From NCBI RefSeq assembly GCF_002953135.1, contig NZ_CP026372.1:1364001-1428000 (forward strand): a DNA stretch of 64,000 nt, in the 5' to 3' direction. This document shows, piece after piece, positions 52,373 to 61,617 of this stretch. The notes under the pieces are model-generated. The model was not told the origin of the DNA, ran no database searches, and worked only from the letters and a program-made list of their open reading frames with translations. This DNA is from Sphingobium sp. SCG-1. Lineage in GTDB: Bacteria > Pseudomonadota > Alphaproteobacteria > Sphingomonadales > Sphingomonadaceae. The position numbers and the translations under genes are program-made. Within the stretch, counting starts at the first letter, position 1. Every line of letters begins with the position of its first letter.

Positions 52373-53272
52373 ATGGATCGGTGGGATGGAATCGAGGAAT
52401 TTGTCGCTGTCGCCACTGCGGGGAGTTTCGTTGGCGCGGCGCGAACTCTCGGCGTTTCGCCTGCGCATATCAGCCGCTCTATCGCGCGCCTGGAAGCCAA
52501 GCTCCAAAGCCAGATCCTCCTGCGTACGACTCGTTCGGTTCGCCTAACCGGCACAGGTCAAACCTTGCTCGACCATTGCCGAAGGATCATCACCGAACGC
52601 GACGAGGCCTTCGCGATGGTCGGTGCCAGCGGGGAACCGCAGGGCGAGCTGAGGATCACATGCTCCGCGACGATGGGTGAGCGGTTCCTCGCCCCTATCG
52701 TCCGCCGTTTTTGCGAGCGGCATCCAAGGATTAGTGTGACGATCGAGTTGAGCAGTCGCATCGTAGATCTCGTCGGCGAAGGCTTCGACCTCGCAGTGCG
52801 AACTGGGGTACTGGCCGACTCGCGCCTTATCGCAAGCCGTATCGCGTCTCGCGCGCATTACACATGCGCCTCGCCCGATTATCTGAGCCGCCGTGGGACC
52901 CCCCTCCATGTGAGCGACCTCGGCCAGCACGAATGTCTCACGGGAACTGCGGCCGCATGGCATTTTAAGGTCGCGGGCGAGGAATATTTTCACCGGCCAC
53001 GCGGACGGTGGCGCTGCAACAGTGGAATGGCTGTCATTGACGCGGCTCTCGCCGGGATAGGCATCTGTCAGCTGCCGGAATTCTATGTGCTTCCCTACCT
53101 CAAGTCCGGCGCACTACAGTCGATACTGCGATCGAGCCAGCCGGTCGAAGAGCCAATATGGGCGGTCTACCCGCAGCGCCGCCACCTGCTTCCCAAGATC
53201 AGCCGCCTCGTCGAACATCTGCACGCAGAGTGGCCCCTGGCTATGGCGAGTGGCTCGGATGGACGGTCATAG
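52373..53272 (+). CDS. LysR-family transcriptional regulator
   Basis: 299 residues: a winged helix at about 1-60 (GSFVGAARTLGVSPAHISRSIARLE) and a ligand-binding domain with CSATMGERFLAPIVRRF. It is of the CrgA/DsdC-like subgroup common near oxidoreductases. It is divergent from frmA across 100 AT-rich bases, the classic place for LysR control of the neighbour. Confidence 0.92.
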   Translation: MDRWDGIEEFVAVATAGSFVGAARTLGVSPAHISRSIARLEAKLQSQILLRTTRSVRLTGTGQTLLDHCRRIITERDEAFAMVGASGEPQGELRITCSATMGERFLAPIVRRFCERHPRISVTIELSSRIVDLVGEGFDLAVRTGVLADSRLIASRIASRAHYTCASPDYLSRRGTPLHVSDLGQHECLTGTAAAWHFKVAGEEYFHRPRGRWRCNSGMAVIDAALAGIGICQLPEFYVLPYLKSGALQSILRSSQPVEEPIWAVYPQRRHLLPKISRLVEHLHAEWPLAMASGSDGRS

Positions 53273-53297
53273 GGCGGGCGCGCAGTTCGCGGGTTTC

Positions 53298-54008
53298 TTA
53301 TCGATATCGCTTATAGATGGGTTCCATGCGTGTTTGGCTGACGGCGATGTGGTGTCGCATGGCATCGGCGGCGGCGTTGGCATCACCGGCAGCCATTGCC
53401 GTCCAGATGGCGGCATGCTCCTTGACGGCGGCCTCCGTGACGGCGGTCTGATGCCCGAGGCGGATGAGGTGCATATGGGCGTAGATGCGTCCCAGCGCCT
53501 CGATGATATTCTCGTTGCCACAGGCTTCGGCGATGATTTCGTGGAAGCGCGCGTCGAGGATCGCGAAGCGGCCATAGCTCGGATCGCCGGGCTCGGCGAG
53601 GCAGGCTTCCATGGCGGTGATCATCGCGGTGAGTTCGGCGCGCTGGGCCTCATTCATGCGCTCGGTGGCGAGCGCGGCCGCCGCAGGCTCGAGCATCATC
53701 CTGAACTCATACATGCCGCGGAAGCGCTCGCCCGATGGGATGGGCGCGGCGCTGTAGCCCGCATTATGCTTGCGCAGGACGAGCCCCTCGGTCTCGAGCC
53801 GGATCAGCGCCGCCCGGATCGGCGTCTGCGACACGCCGAAATCGCGCACGAGGGCATCGACCGAGATCCGCTCACCTGGCGCAATGCGCAAGGTGATGAG
53901 CTGGGTCAGAAGGGCTTCATAGACATCGTCGCCCACCGCATTTCTGCGGGGCAGGGCGAACTCCTCGCTAGGGGAGCCTGACAAGCTGAGCTGGCTGAAT
54001 CGAGACAT
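53298..54008 (-). CDS. GntR-family regulator with FCD domain
   Basis: 236 residues. The winged helix at about 30-95 has ISVDALVRDFGVSQTPIRAAL and the FCD ligand domain follows, with metal-binding His in DARFHEII and EAAVKEHAAIW. FCD regulators usually bind organic acids. It is divergent from the dehydrogenase cluster at 54147 and probably represses it; a 12-base palindrome lies in between. Confidence 0.92.
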   Translation of the reverse strand: MSRFSQLSLSGSPSEEFALPRRNAVGDDVYEALLTQLITLRIAPGERISVDALVRDFGVSQTPIRAALIRLETEGLVLRKHNAGYSAAPIPSGERFRGMYEFRMMLEPAAAALATERMNEAQRAELTAMITAMEACLAEPGDPSYGRFAILDARFHEIIAEACGNENIIEALGRIYAHMHLIRLGHQTAVTEAAVKEHAAIWTAMAAGDANAAADAMRHHIAVSQTRMEPIYKRYR

Positions 54009-54056
54009 GAGCTCTCCTTAGCAGGTTGACGCAGATTTACATCCCTTATATACGAT

Positions 54057-54068
54057 ATCCGATCGGAT
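54057..54068. promoter_or_regulatory. Palindrome ATCCGATCGGAT, candidate GntR operator
   Basis: A perfect 12-base palindrome in the 138-bp region between the GntR gene and the dehydrogenase gene. TATACGATA lies next to it. Position suits auto- and target regulation by the FCD regulator; binding is inferred. Confidence 0.4.
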
Positions 54069-54146
54069 TCGGATCAATGGGCGCATCTCAAGGTGCCCCT
54101 CGACATTCGAACATCGGCCTTTCCATGGGCCTGCGGGGAGGCAATA

Positions 54147-55244
54147 TTGAGTCAACAAGCTGCCGTAACCGTGTCTTCGCTGGCGAGAGGTTCGCTTCGC
54201 TTCTCGACGGGCGACGGGCATCGTGTTCCGATTGCCCTTGTGGAGGAGGTATGCGTTGAGGCGCTAACCCTTGCCGGAGTTCCACGAGCCCACGCGGAGC
54301 AACAGACTTCGTTGCTCATGGAGGCAGAACTTAAGGGTCATCATTCCCACGGTCTGCTGAGATTGCCGAGGGTCATAGAGCGGATCGCGAACGGAGTGAC
54401 AGATCCGGTGACGGCGGGCGAACACCAATGGTCAGGCAACATACTAAGGGTAAATGGCCGCAATGGGCTCGGCCCCGTAGTGGCTTTGACCGCGCTCGAT
54501 CTGATTTCGAAGCGGGCGCGTGAGAGCGGGGTCGCTATTGCGGCCATCCGCGACTGCAATCACCTTGGCATGCTCGCCTGGTATGCGGAGAAGACGACGC
54601 GCGAAGGCCTAGTCTTTCTCGGTTTAACGATCAGCGAAGCGCTGGTCCATCCCTGGGGTGGCCGACGAGCCATGCTCGGCACTAACCCTATCGCCATAGG
54701 CGTCCCTGCTGAGCCTACTCCGTTCATTCTGGACATGGCCACCAGTACCGTTTCTATGGGAAAAATCCATGATCATGCCAATCGTGGCGAGCCCATCCCG
54801 GCAGGCTGGGCGCTAGATACCGATGGAGAACCAACGACTGACGCGATGGCGGCCAAAGGCGGTGCCATCGCGCCATTCGGAGGAGCCAAGGGATACGCGC
54901 TTGGTCTAGCCTTCGAGGTGCTTGTCACCAGCCTGACCGGTGCAGCCATCGGCCGGCAGGTGACGGGCACACTGGACTCCGACACGGAGTGCAACAAGGG
55001 TGACGTCTTCATCGTCGCCGAGCCATCGCAGAATGTTGGGCCATTGGTTTCAGGATTTCTCGATGAACTCCGGGCCTCGCCCCCGGCGGATCCAAAGCGC
55101 AGTGTGTCGATACCAGGCGACCGTGCCTCGATGGCAGTGGCCGCGCGGCAGTCAGGCGACATCGAAATTCTCGCCAAGGTCTGGACTCAGATATGTGACC
55201 TCGCTCGCCGCCCCGACCTCGTCCCAACTCATTCCGGGTGCTGA
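54147..55244 (+). CDS. Malate/L-lactate dehydrogenase-family oxidoreductase (Ldh_2)
   Basis: NAD(P)-dependent 2-hydroxyacid dehydrogenase of the YlbC/AllD/ComC type; members act on malate, ureidoglycolate, sulfolactate or imino acids. The 365 residues have the catalytic His in ELKGHHSHGLLRLP and the cofactor segments FILDMATSTVSMGK and GGAKGYALGLAFEVL. The start is a TTG at 54147 with a strong GGGGAGG at 54135-54141; a GTG at 54093 without such a site is rejected. It is the first gene of the GntR-linked cluster. Confidence 0.88.
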   Translation: MSQQAAVTVSSLARGSLRFSTGDGHRVPIALVEEVCVEALTLAGVPRAHAEQQTSLLMEAELKGHHSHGLLRLPRVIERIANGVTDPVTAGEHQWSGNILRVNGRNGLGPVVALTALDLISKRARESGVAIAAIRDCNHLGMLAWYAEKTTREGLVFLGLTISEALVHPWGGRRAMLGTNPIAIGVPAEPTPFILDMATSTVSMGKIHDHANRGEPIPAGWALDTDGEPTTDAMAAKGGAIAPFGGAKGYALGLAFEVLVTSLTGAAIGRQVTGTLDSDTECNKGDVFIVAEPSQNVGPLVSGFLDELRASPPADPKRSVSIPGDRASMAVAARQSGDIEILAKVWTQICDLARRPDLVPTHSGC

Positions 55245-55245
55245 T

Positions 55246-56466
55246 ATGCAATTTGAACTGGGCGTAACGCGCGCACCCTCTCGGCTCCTGTTCGGCGCGG
55301 GACAGCGGCATGCGATTGGGATGGCCGCAGCCAGCCTCGGTACGCGGGCGCTGATATGCACCGACTCCAGGCTCGCGGACGCCCCGCTGATGGCGGAAAT
55401 TTCTGCTGATTTGCGCGCCCATGGCCTTGAAGTCGAGATATTCGGCGACACCCAGCCCGAACTGCCGGCTGACGGCATTTACGCCTGTGTCGAACGCTAC
55501 ACGGCCTTCGATCCAGATGTTCTGATTGGCATTGGCGGCGGAAGCTGTCTTGATCTCGCAAAGCTGGTAAGCCTTTTGCTGTCCCATGGCGGACCGCTCT
55601 CGAACTATTATGGCGAGTTTAAGGTGCCAAGCGCCATCAGGCCATTGATCCTTGTGCCGACTACGTCGGGCACGGGATCGGAAGTGACGCCTGTGGCCGT
55701 CATTGGTGATCCTCAGCGGGAGATGAAGGTCGGGATCTCCAGCCCTGAGCTGATCCCGCATACCGCGATCTGCGATCCCGAACTCACGCTAACCTGCCCG
55801 TCATCACTCACCGCGATCTCGGGTGCTGATGCTTTGGGGCACGCCATAGAAGCCTTCGCCGCGGTCCGCCGGCCACCTGATCCGGACATCGCTTTCAAGC
55901 GGGTCTTTATCGGTAAAAATATTCTGAGCGATCACTACGCCCGATCAGCAATCCGACTGCTCTTCCGCTGGCTTCCCACGGCTGTCCGCGAGGGAGGAGA
56001 TATTGAGGCGCGGAGCGCGGTCATGCTCGCCTCGACACTCGCCGGCTTAGCTTTTGGCACCGCTGGCACCGGGGCGGCGCACGCCATCCAATATCCGGTA
56101 GGCGCTCTCACCCACACCGCTCACGGTCTCGGCATCGGCGTTCTCCTTCCTTACACGATGTCGTTCAACGTGTCGGTCGCCAGAGAAATATATGAGGAAA
56201 TCGCCGACCTTGTAGAAGACAGCGTGACCGACGGCGACAAAGCCGGAGCCGCAATAACTGCCGTCAGAAAACTGTTCGCCGACATCGGCATACCCGTTGG
56301 TATCGATGCGCTGGGCGTGTCCGAGGCGGATGTCGAGTGGCTCGCGGAGCGGTCTATCCTGGCAACGAGGCTTGTCGAGAATAATCGTCGCGATCTCGAT
56401 CTGGCCGGAGCTGCCTCGATCCTGCGTGACGCGCTGAGCGCGTCGCATCACTTTAAGTCGGAGTGA
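55246..56466 (+). CDS. Iron-containing alcohol dehydrogenase
   Basis: 406-residue group III alcohol dehydrogenase. The NAD site is GIGGGSCLDLAK, the family segment PTTSGTGSEVTPVAV follows, and the metal-binding His are in ADALGHAIEAF and THTAHGLGIG. Relatives include 4-hydroxybutyrate dehydrogenase and maleylacetate reductase. It starts one base after the previous stop (TGATATG). With the aldehyde dehydrogenase next to it, it may oxidise an omega-hydroxyacid to a semialdehyde. Confidence 0.9.
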   Translation: MQFELGVTRAPSRLLFGAGQRHAIGMAAASLGTRALICTDSRLADAPLMAEISADLRAHGLEVEIFGDTQPELPADGIYACVERYTAFDPDVLIGIGGGSCLDLAKLVSLLLSHGGPLSNYYGEFKVPSAIRPLILVPTTSGTGSEVTPVAVIGDPQREMKVGISSPELIPHTAICDPELTLTCPSSLTAISGADALGHAIEAFAAVRRPPDPDIAFKRVFIGKNILSDHYARSAIRLLFRWLPTAVREGGDIEARSAVMLASTLAGLAFGTAGTGAAHAIQYPVGALTHTAHGLGIGVLLPYTMSFNVSVAREIYEEIADLVEDSVTDGDKAGAAITAVRKLFADIGIPVGIDALGVSEADVEWLAERSILATRLVENNRRDLDLAGAASILRDALSASHHFKSE

Positions 56467-56470
56467 CCGC

Positions 56471-57940
56471 GTGCAATCTGCCTCGAAATCCATCCAAGAT
56501 ATTCCGTACGCGCAATTTAACAACCTGCTGATCGGAAGCGCATGGCAACAGGGCGGCCAAACTGGCCGCATTTCCGTGGAGGACCCATCGACGGGCGAGC
56601 ACATCAACGACGTCGCCGACGCGACAGTCGCCGACGCTGCCGCCGCGGTTGACGCAGCTGCAGCCGCCGCAGAAGGCTGGGCCGCTACGGCGCCTCGCGA
56701 ACGTGGCGAGATCCTGCGCCGATGCTTTGAACTCATGATCCGGGATGCGGATCAGCTGGCGCGATTGATTTCGCTCGAGAACGGCAAGGCACTCAAGGAT
56801 GCGCGTAGCGAGGTGCTCTATGCGGCCGAGTTTTTCCGCTGGTTCGCCGAAGAGGCTGTGCGGATCAGCGGTGACCTTGCGATCGCTCCAGGCGGTGCGA
56901 ACCGGATCCTGGTTCAATACCAGCCCATAGGCGTGTCCTTGCTGATCACGCCCTGGAATTTTCCTGCCGCTATGGCGACCCGGAAGATCGCGCCGGCGCT
57001 CGCGGCCGGATGCACATGCATCCTCAAGCCGGCGACCGAGACGCCGCTAACCGCCTACGCCATGGGCGCATTGTGCCTCGAGGCGGGAGTGCCCGCCGGT
57101 GTTATCAATATCATAACCTCATCGGCAACGAGCGAAGTCGTCAACGCTTTACTGAGCGACAAACGAGTGCGCAAATTGTCCTTCACCGGTTCAACAGAAG
57201 TCGGCCGCATCCTCCTGCGCAAGGCGGCTGATCAAGTCATAAACTGCTCAATGGAACTCGGCGGCAATGCGCCCTTCATCGTTTTTGACGATGCCGATAT
57301 TGAAAAGGCCGTCGCGGGCGGGATGATCGCAAAGATGCGTAACGGGGGTGAGGCATGCACAGCGGCCAATCGCTTCTATGTGCAACGGGGCGCGGCAGAC
57401 AAGTTCAGTCGGCGCTTTGCAGAGGCGATGGAGGGGCTGCGGGTCGGGCCGGGCGCCGATCCTTCCACGGATTGCGGACCGCTCGTAAACGCCAAGGCCG
57501 TCAGCAAGGTTGACGAGCTCGTCAAGGATGCCGTGCGACGCAGCGCTCGTATTGTCTGCGGCGGCAGCCCGATTGATGGCGCCGGATACTTCTACGCACC
57601 GACGGTCCTACTCGACATGCCCGCCGATGCCGACATTACGCGCGAGGAAATATTCGGCCCAGTTGCACCAATCTATATCTTCGATACGGAAGAAGAGGCG
57701 ATCCAACTCGCCAATGACACCGAATATGGCCTCGTATCCTATGTGTACACGGAGGACCTGCGACGAGGGCTTCGCGTCTCGGAAAAGCTTGAGGCGGGAA
57801 TGATCGCGATCAATCGCGGCCTTGTTTCAGACCCGGCGGCTCCGTTTGGAGGGGTGAAGCAGAGCGGGCTGGGTCGCGAGGGCGCGCATCACGGCATCCT
57901 TGAATTCATGGAAGCGAAGTATATCGCGACCGACTGGTGA
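56471..57940 (+). CDS. NAD(P)-dependent aldehyde dehydrogenase (succinate-semialdehyde type)
   Basis: 489 residues of the ALDH superfamily. It has PWNFPAAMATRK, the catalytic Glu in MELGGNAPFIVFDDAD, the nucleophile Cys in GGEACTAANR and the late EEIFGPVAPI. The close match is to GabD-like enzymes, which oxidise succinate semialdehyde or sulfolactaldehyde. The start is GTG at 56471, 4 bases after the alcohol dehydrogenase stop. Substrate not proven. Confidence 0.92.
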   Translation: MQSASKSIQDIPYAQFNNLLIGSAWQQGGQTGRISVEDPSTGEHINDVADATVADAAAAVDAAAAAAEGWAATAPRERGEILRRCFELMIRDADQLARLISLENGKALKDARSEVLYAAEFFRWFAEEAVRISGDLAIAPGGANRILVQYQPIGVSLLITPWNFPAAMATRKIAPALAAGCTCILKPATETPLTAYAMGALCLEAGVPAGVINIITSSATSEVVNALLSDKRVRKLSFTGSTEVGRILLRKAADQVINCSMELGGNAPFIVFDDADIEKAVAGGMIAKMRNGGEACTAANRFYVQRGAADKFSRRFAEAMEGLRVGPGADPSTDCGPLVNAKAVSKVDELVKDAVRRSARIVCGGSPIDGAGYFYAPTVLLDMPADADITREEIFGPVAPIYIFDTEEEAIQLANDTEYGLVSYVYTEDLRRGLRVSEKLEAGMIAINRGLVSDPAAPFGGVKQSGLGREGAHHGILEFMEAKYIATDW

Positions 57941-58016
57941 CGTCCCGCTCGTCCCATGCGGCTGAAGGATGCGTTCGCCATCGCGCCGTCACCATTCCCT
58001 ACGGAGCCGATCGCAT

Positions 58017-59393
58017 ATGACAAAGCCACTTGCGCCCGCAGGCCGGTTATCGCGGACGATTTGCGTGGGCTGGGGCCTAGGCACGCTGGCTCCAGCGATG
58101 GTACTCATGGCATGCAACGTGCTCTTGTTGCGCTACCTAACCGATCAGGTCGGGGTGGCGGCCGCGCTCGCGTCGACGCTGATCGCCGTCTCCAAGCTGG
58201 TCGATGCCATTCTCGATCCTTTGATGGGATATGCGTCAGACAGAACGAAGAATAAAAGAGGCAGGCGTAGACCCTATTTGATTCTGGGGGGCGTGCTCTT
58301 GGCGATGTCGGTCGTCGGTTTGTTTACGATCCCGTCGTTCACCGACGCGGATTTGCGTGCAGTGTATGTCGGTGGGGTCCTCCTATTCTACGCTATTGCT
58401 TATACCGTCTTCAATATTCCATACCTCGCGATGCCCGCGGAAATGACCACCGACTACCATGAGCGCTCGTATCTCATGAGCTTTCGTGTCTATGCCCTTG
58501 GGTTGGGCGCGATCGCGGGAGCCGTCATCGGCCCTATGCTTCTGGCGGCACTCGGCGGTGGATCGAAGGCCTATCTCGCAATGGCCCTGGTGTTCGTCCC
58601 GCTCATCCTCGCCTCGGCCTGGGCGAGCTTTTACTATACTCGAAATGCGCCGTTCGCACCGTCGGAACCGGGTTCGCGCCTGCCAATAGCCGAACAAATT
58701 CACTCGATTCTTTCCAATCGCCCGTTCGTGGTGCTGATTGCAGCGAAATTCCTAACACTACTGTTGATGGGCATTCAGTCAGTGTTCGCTTTCTATTTTA
58801 CCTATGTACTCAAGCTATCGGACGCTTATCTCGGCCAGTATTTCCTTGCATTTTCGCTAGGGACGATAGTTTCGCAGCCACTCTGGCTCAAGGTTGCACG
58901 CTGGACAGGTAGCAAGCGGAACACGTTCATCGCAGCACTATTGCTCGGCATCCCTGCCTATCTTTCCTGGCTGGCTGCAACACCCGGCGAATCGTCGGTA
59001 TTCATTCTCTTGCGAGCGCTCGTCATAGGCGCATCGGGCGGCGGTGCGGTGTTGATGGGACAATCCCTTCTACCCGACACAATGGAATATGACTACCGCA
59101 GGACCGGTCAACGCCGCGAGGGCATCTACGCAGGATTCTTCACGACCGCCGAAAAACTCTCGGGCGCGCTGGGGATCGCGCTGGTTGGCGCGATCCTAGG
59201 CGCAGCGGGATACGTCCAGTCGCAGGGTAGGCCCGTGGCGCAGCCACAATCGGCCATCGAGGCAATTTATGCCATCATGGCTTTGCTGCCCGTGCTGATC
59301 AACATTCTCACGATCCTTTGCCTCAGCTTCTACTCGCTCAGCGAAGAGCGTCTCAAGACAACGGGCCGGCTGGTCTCGAACCACGAGGCCTAG
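58017..59393 (+). CDS. GPH-family MFS transporter (glycoside/pentoside/hexuronide:cation symporter type)
   Basis: 458 residues with twelve helices. The signature DPLMGYASDRTKNKRGRRRP after helix 2 is diagnostic of the GPH/MFS_2 group. Further family features are YTVFNIPYLAMPAEMT and a late LLPDTMEYDYRRTGQRREG. It should import the substrate of the upstream dehydrogenases. An in-frame start 16 codons upstream is less likely. It is 76 bp after the aldehyde dehydrogenase. Confidence 0.9.
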   Translation: MTKPLAPAGRLSRTICVGWGLGTLAPAMVLMACNVLLLRYLTDQVGVAAALASTLIAVSKLVDAILDPLMGYASDRTKNKRGRRRPYLILGGVLLAMSVVGLFTIPSFTDADLRAVYVGGVLLFYAIAYTVFNIPYLAMPAEMTTDYHERSYLMSFRVYALGLGAIAGAVIGPMLLAALGGGSKAYLAMALVFVPLILASAWASFYYTRNAPFAPSEPGSRLPIAEQIHSILSNRPFVVLIAAKFLTLLLMGIQSVFAFYFTYVLKLSDAYLGQYFLAFSLGTIVSQPLWLKVARWTGSKRNTFIAALLLGIPAYLSWLAATPGESSVFILLRALVIGASGGGAVLMGQSLLPDTMEYDYRRTGQRREGIYAGFFTTAEKLSGALGIALVGAILGAAGYVQSQGRPVAQPQSAIEAIYAIMALLPVLINILTILCLSFYSLSEERLKTTGRLVSNHEA

Positions 59394-59440
59394 CGCCGTT
59401 CTCGGCAATCCGTCTTTCTCCCGCTGATACGACGGGGCTG

Positions 59441-60043
59441 TCAGGCGCGTTCCGAAGGCATGAGGAAGCGCGCCAGAAGCCTGCTGAAGGACGCGATATA
59501 GGCTGGGCCATCCCGACGCGCTTCGCCCAAAGCGAGGGTTTTTGATCCCTCCAACACGCTCATCAACATTCGTGCAGTCACGTCGAGGTCGAGTGACTGC
59601 TCGACCTCGCCTTGCCGCTGACCATGACGCAGGAGATCGACGAGGAGAGCGCTCAGCTTGCGATGATGGTTGTGCAGTAGGCGTGCGATCCCGGCGGTTC
59701 GGCCCGACTCTGCGAGCATGTCGAAATACAGAAGAGTGCCGAAATGACCAGGACGTGCAAGGCTCCACTCGAGCTGGGAGACAAGCGTACTGATCACCGA
59801 TCCACCCGACGCTGCCTCCGCGAACCGCTCCGCCGCACGGTCGACGACCGTATCGGCTATGGCTTCGACGATATCCTCCTTGCTCTCAAAATAATGATAC
59901 AGGTGTCCAGGACTGATCCCCGCTTCGCCGCAGATGCTTGCGATGGACGCCCCGCGAAAGCCATGGCGCGCGAAACAGTGGGCCGCGGCGGCGAGGATAT
60001 CTTCCCGTTTCTGTCTATGTTGATCTGGATTTATTTTTCTCAC
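59441..60043 (-). CDS. TetR-family transcriptional regulator
   Basis: 200 residues: helix-turn-helix at about 25-60 (GASIASICGEAGISPGHLYHYFESKEDI) and a helical ligand domain that resembles TetR_C-type regulators. It lies downstream of the ethanolamine permease on the same strand, 207 bp away, and convergent to the GPH transporter. It could regulate either side; the sequence does not decide. Confidence 0.9.
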   Translation of the reverse strand: MRKINPDQHRQKREDILAAAAHCFARHGFRGASIASICGEAGISPGHLYHYFESKEDIVEAIADTVVDRAAERFAEAASGGSVISTLVSQLEWSLARPGHFGTLLYFDMLAESGRTAGIARLLHNHHRKLSALLVDLLRHGQRQGEVEQSLDLDVTARMLMSVLEGSKTLALGEARRDGPAYIASFSRLLARFLMPSERA

Positions 60044-60250
60044 TGACGACGCGACCTCGGCATTGCATCGTTCCAGATGGCGTTATGCTGGGTCCCTGTC
60101 CAGCGCCAGCATTCTGGCTTGCACGAGTGGGGCAGGGTCCCGCCGATTGAGAATTGCTCCAGCCATCCACGCGACCCAGCCAGCGGTGACGCGCTGGCCT
60201 GAAAATCCGAACGCAGCACGAGTTCCTTAGCGCTACGCTTGGAGCATGCT

Positions 60251-61606
60251 TCAGGCGAGTGTTGGAGGGCGCCTCTTCCGGCGCGCCGCGGCAAACACGG
60301 CAAGGGCGAGCATCGCTACGAAGATGGCGGCGAGCTGTGGATTGAACCAGACCATTGTCACGATCGTGACCGAGGCCATCAGAAGCGCGAACGCCGGAAA
60401 GGCTGGATAGAAGGGCGCTACGAAAGGACGATCGAGGTCCGGCTCAGATTTCCGAAGTTTGAACAGCGCTGCCATGGAAATGATGTAGAGTATGAGGGCG
60501 CCGAACACCGAGAGCGTCACGATGCTTGCTGTTAGGGATTGACCTGCGATCTGGACGAAATTGTCGCTGTAGATCGCTCCAATACCCACCAGTCCACCCG
60601 CGATGGTTGCAATATGAGGCGTCTTGAACCTCGGATGCAATCGCGCGAACACCAGCGGCAGCAGGCCCGCCCGCGCCAGGGCGAAGATCTGGCGCGCATA
60701 GCCCATGATGATGCCATGAAATGACGCTATCAGGCCGAAAAGACCTAACCAGACGAGCATATGCAGCCAGCCGCTCGATTCTCCAACCGCACGCTTCATT
60801 GCCTGTGGTAGCGGGTCATTGACGCTCGCTAACGCCGCCCAGTCCCCGGAACCGCCCACGAAAATCATCACGCCAAAGGCGAGGACCGTCAGCGTGAGAA
60901 TACCGGTAATATAGGCCCGGGGTATGGTACGGCCAGGATCTTTCGCTTCCTCGGCGGCCATCGCGACGCCCTCGATCGCCAGAAAGAACCAGATCGCGAA
61001 AGGTAGGGCCGCGAAAATCCCGCTGATCGCGGCAGGCGTGAAGTGATCCGCCCCGGACCAGCCTCCCGAAACGAAGCTTTTAAGCTCGAAAATTGGAGCT
61101 GTTACGCCCATGAAGACGAGCAACTCGGCGACCGCTACCAGGGTGACGACCAATTCGAACGTCGCGGCGATCTCTATCCCTGCAATATTCACGGCCATGA
61201 AGAGAATATAGGCCGCGACAGAGGCCAGCTTGGGGTCGATCTGGGGAAACTGCATGTGGAGATAGGCGCCAATCGCGAGGGCGATTGCCGGAGGTGCGAA
61301 CAGAAACTCGATGAGTGTCGCGAACCCGGCGATCGCGCCGCCCCAGAGGCCGAAAGCACGCGTCGCATACGCAAACGGTCCGCCGGCGTTGGGAATTGCG
61401 GCGGTCAATTCGGTGTAAGAGAAGATAAATGTGAGATACATCGCCGCCACCGCGACGGTGGAAACGAGAAAGCCTAGCGTTCCAGCTGTCGCCCAGCCAA
61501 AGCTCCAGCCAAAATATTCGCCTGATATGACGAGGCCAACCGCTATGCCCCACAAATGGAAGGTGCCAAGGCGTCTTTGCAGGTGGCTTTTTGATTTGTG
61601 CTCCAT
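60251..61606 (-). CDS. eat: Ethanolamine permease (APC family)
   Basis: 451-residue amino acid-polyamine-organocation transporter with twelve helices. The start GTFHLWGIAVGLVISGEYFGWS and helix 2-3 AIPNAGGPFAYA are close to proteobacterial Eat proteins. It lies 11 bp after eutC on the same strand, which supports ethanolamine as the substrate. Confidence 0.92.
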   Translation of the reverse strand: MEHKSKSHLQRRLGTFHLWGIAVGLVISGEYFGWSFGWATAGTLGFLVSTVAVAAMYLTFIFSYTELTAAIPNAGGPFAYATRAFGLWGGAIAGFATLIEFLFAPPAIALAIGAYLHMQFPQIDPKLASVAAYILFMAVNIAGIEIAATFELVVTLVAVAELLVFMGVTAPIFELKSFVSGGWSGADHFTPAAISGIFAALPFAIWFFLAIEGVAMAAEEAKDPGRTIPRAYITGILTLTVLAFGVMIFVGGSGDWAALASVNDPLPQAMKRAVGESSGWLHMLVWLGLFGLIASFHGIIMGYARQIFALARAGLLPLVFARLHPRFKTPHIATIAGGLVGIGAIYSDNFVQIAGQSLTASIVTLSVFGALILYIISMAALFKLRKSEPDLDRPFVAPFYPAFPAFALLMASVTIVTMVWFNPQLAAIFVAMLALAVFAAARRKRRPPTLA

Positions 61607-61617
61607 GGTTCCCCCGT

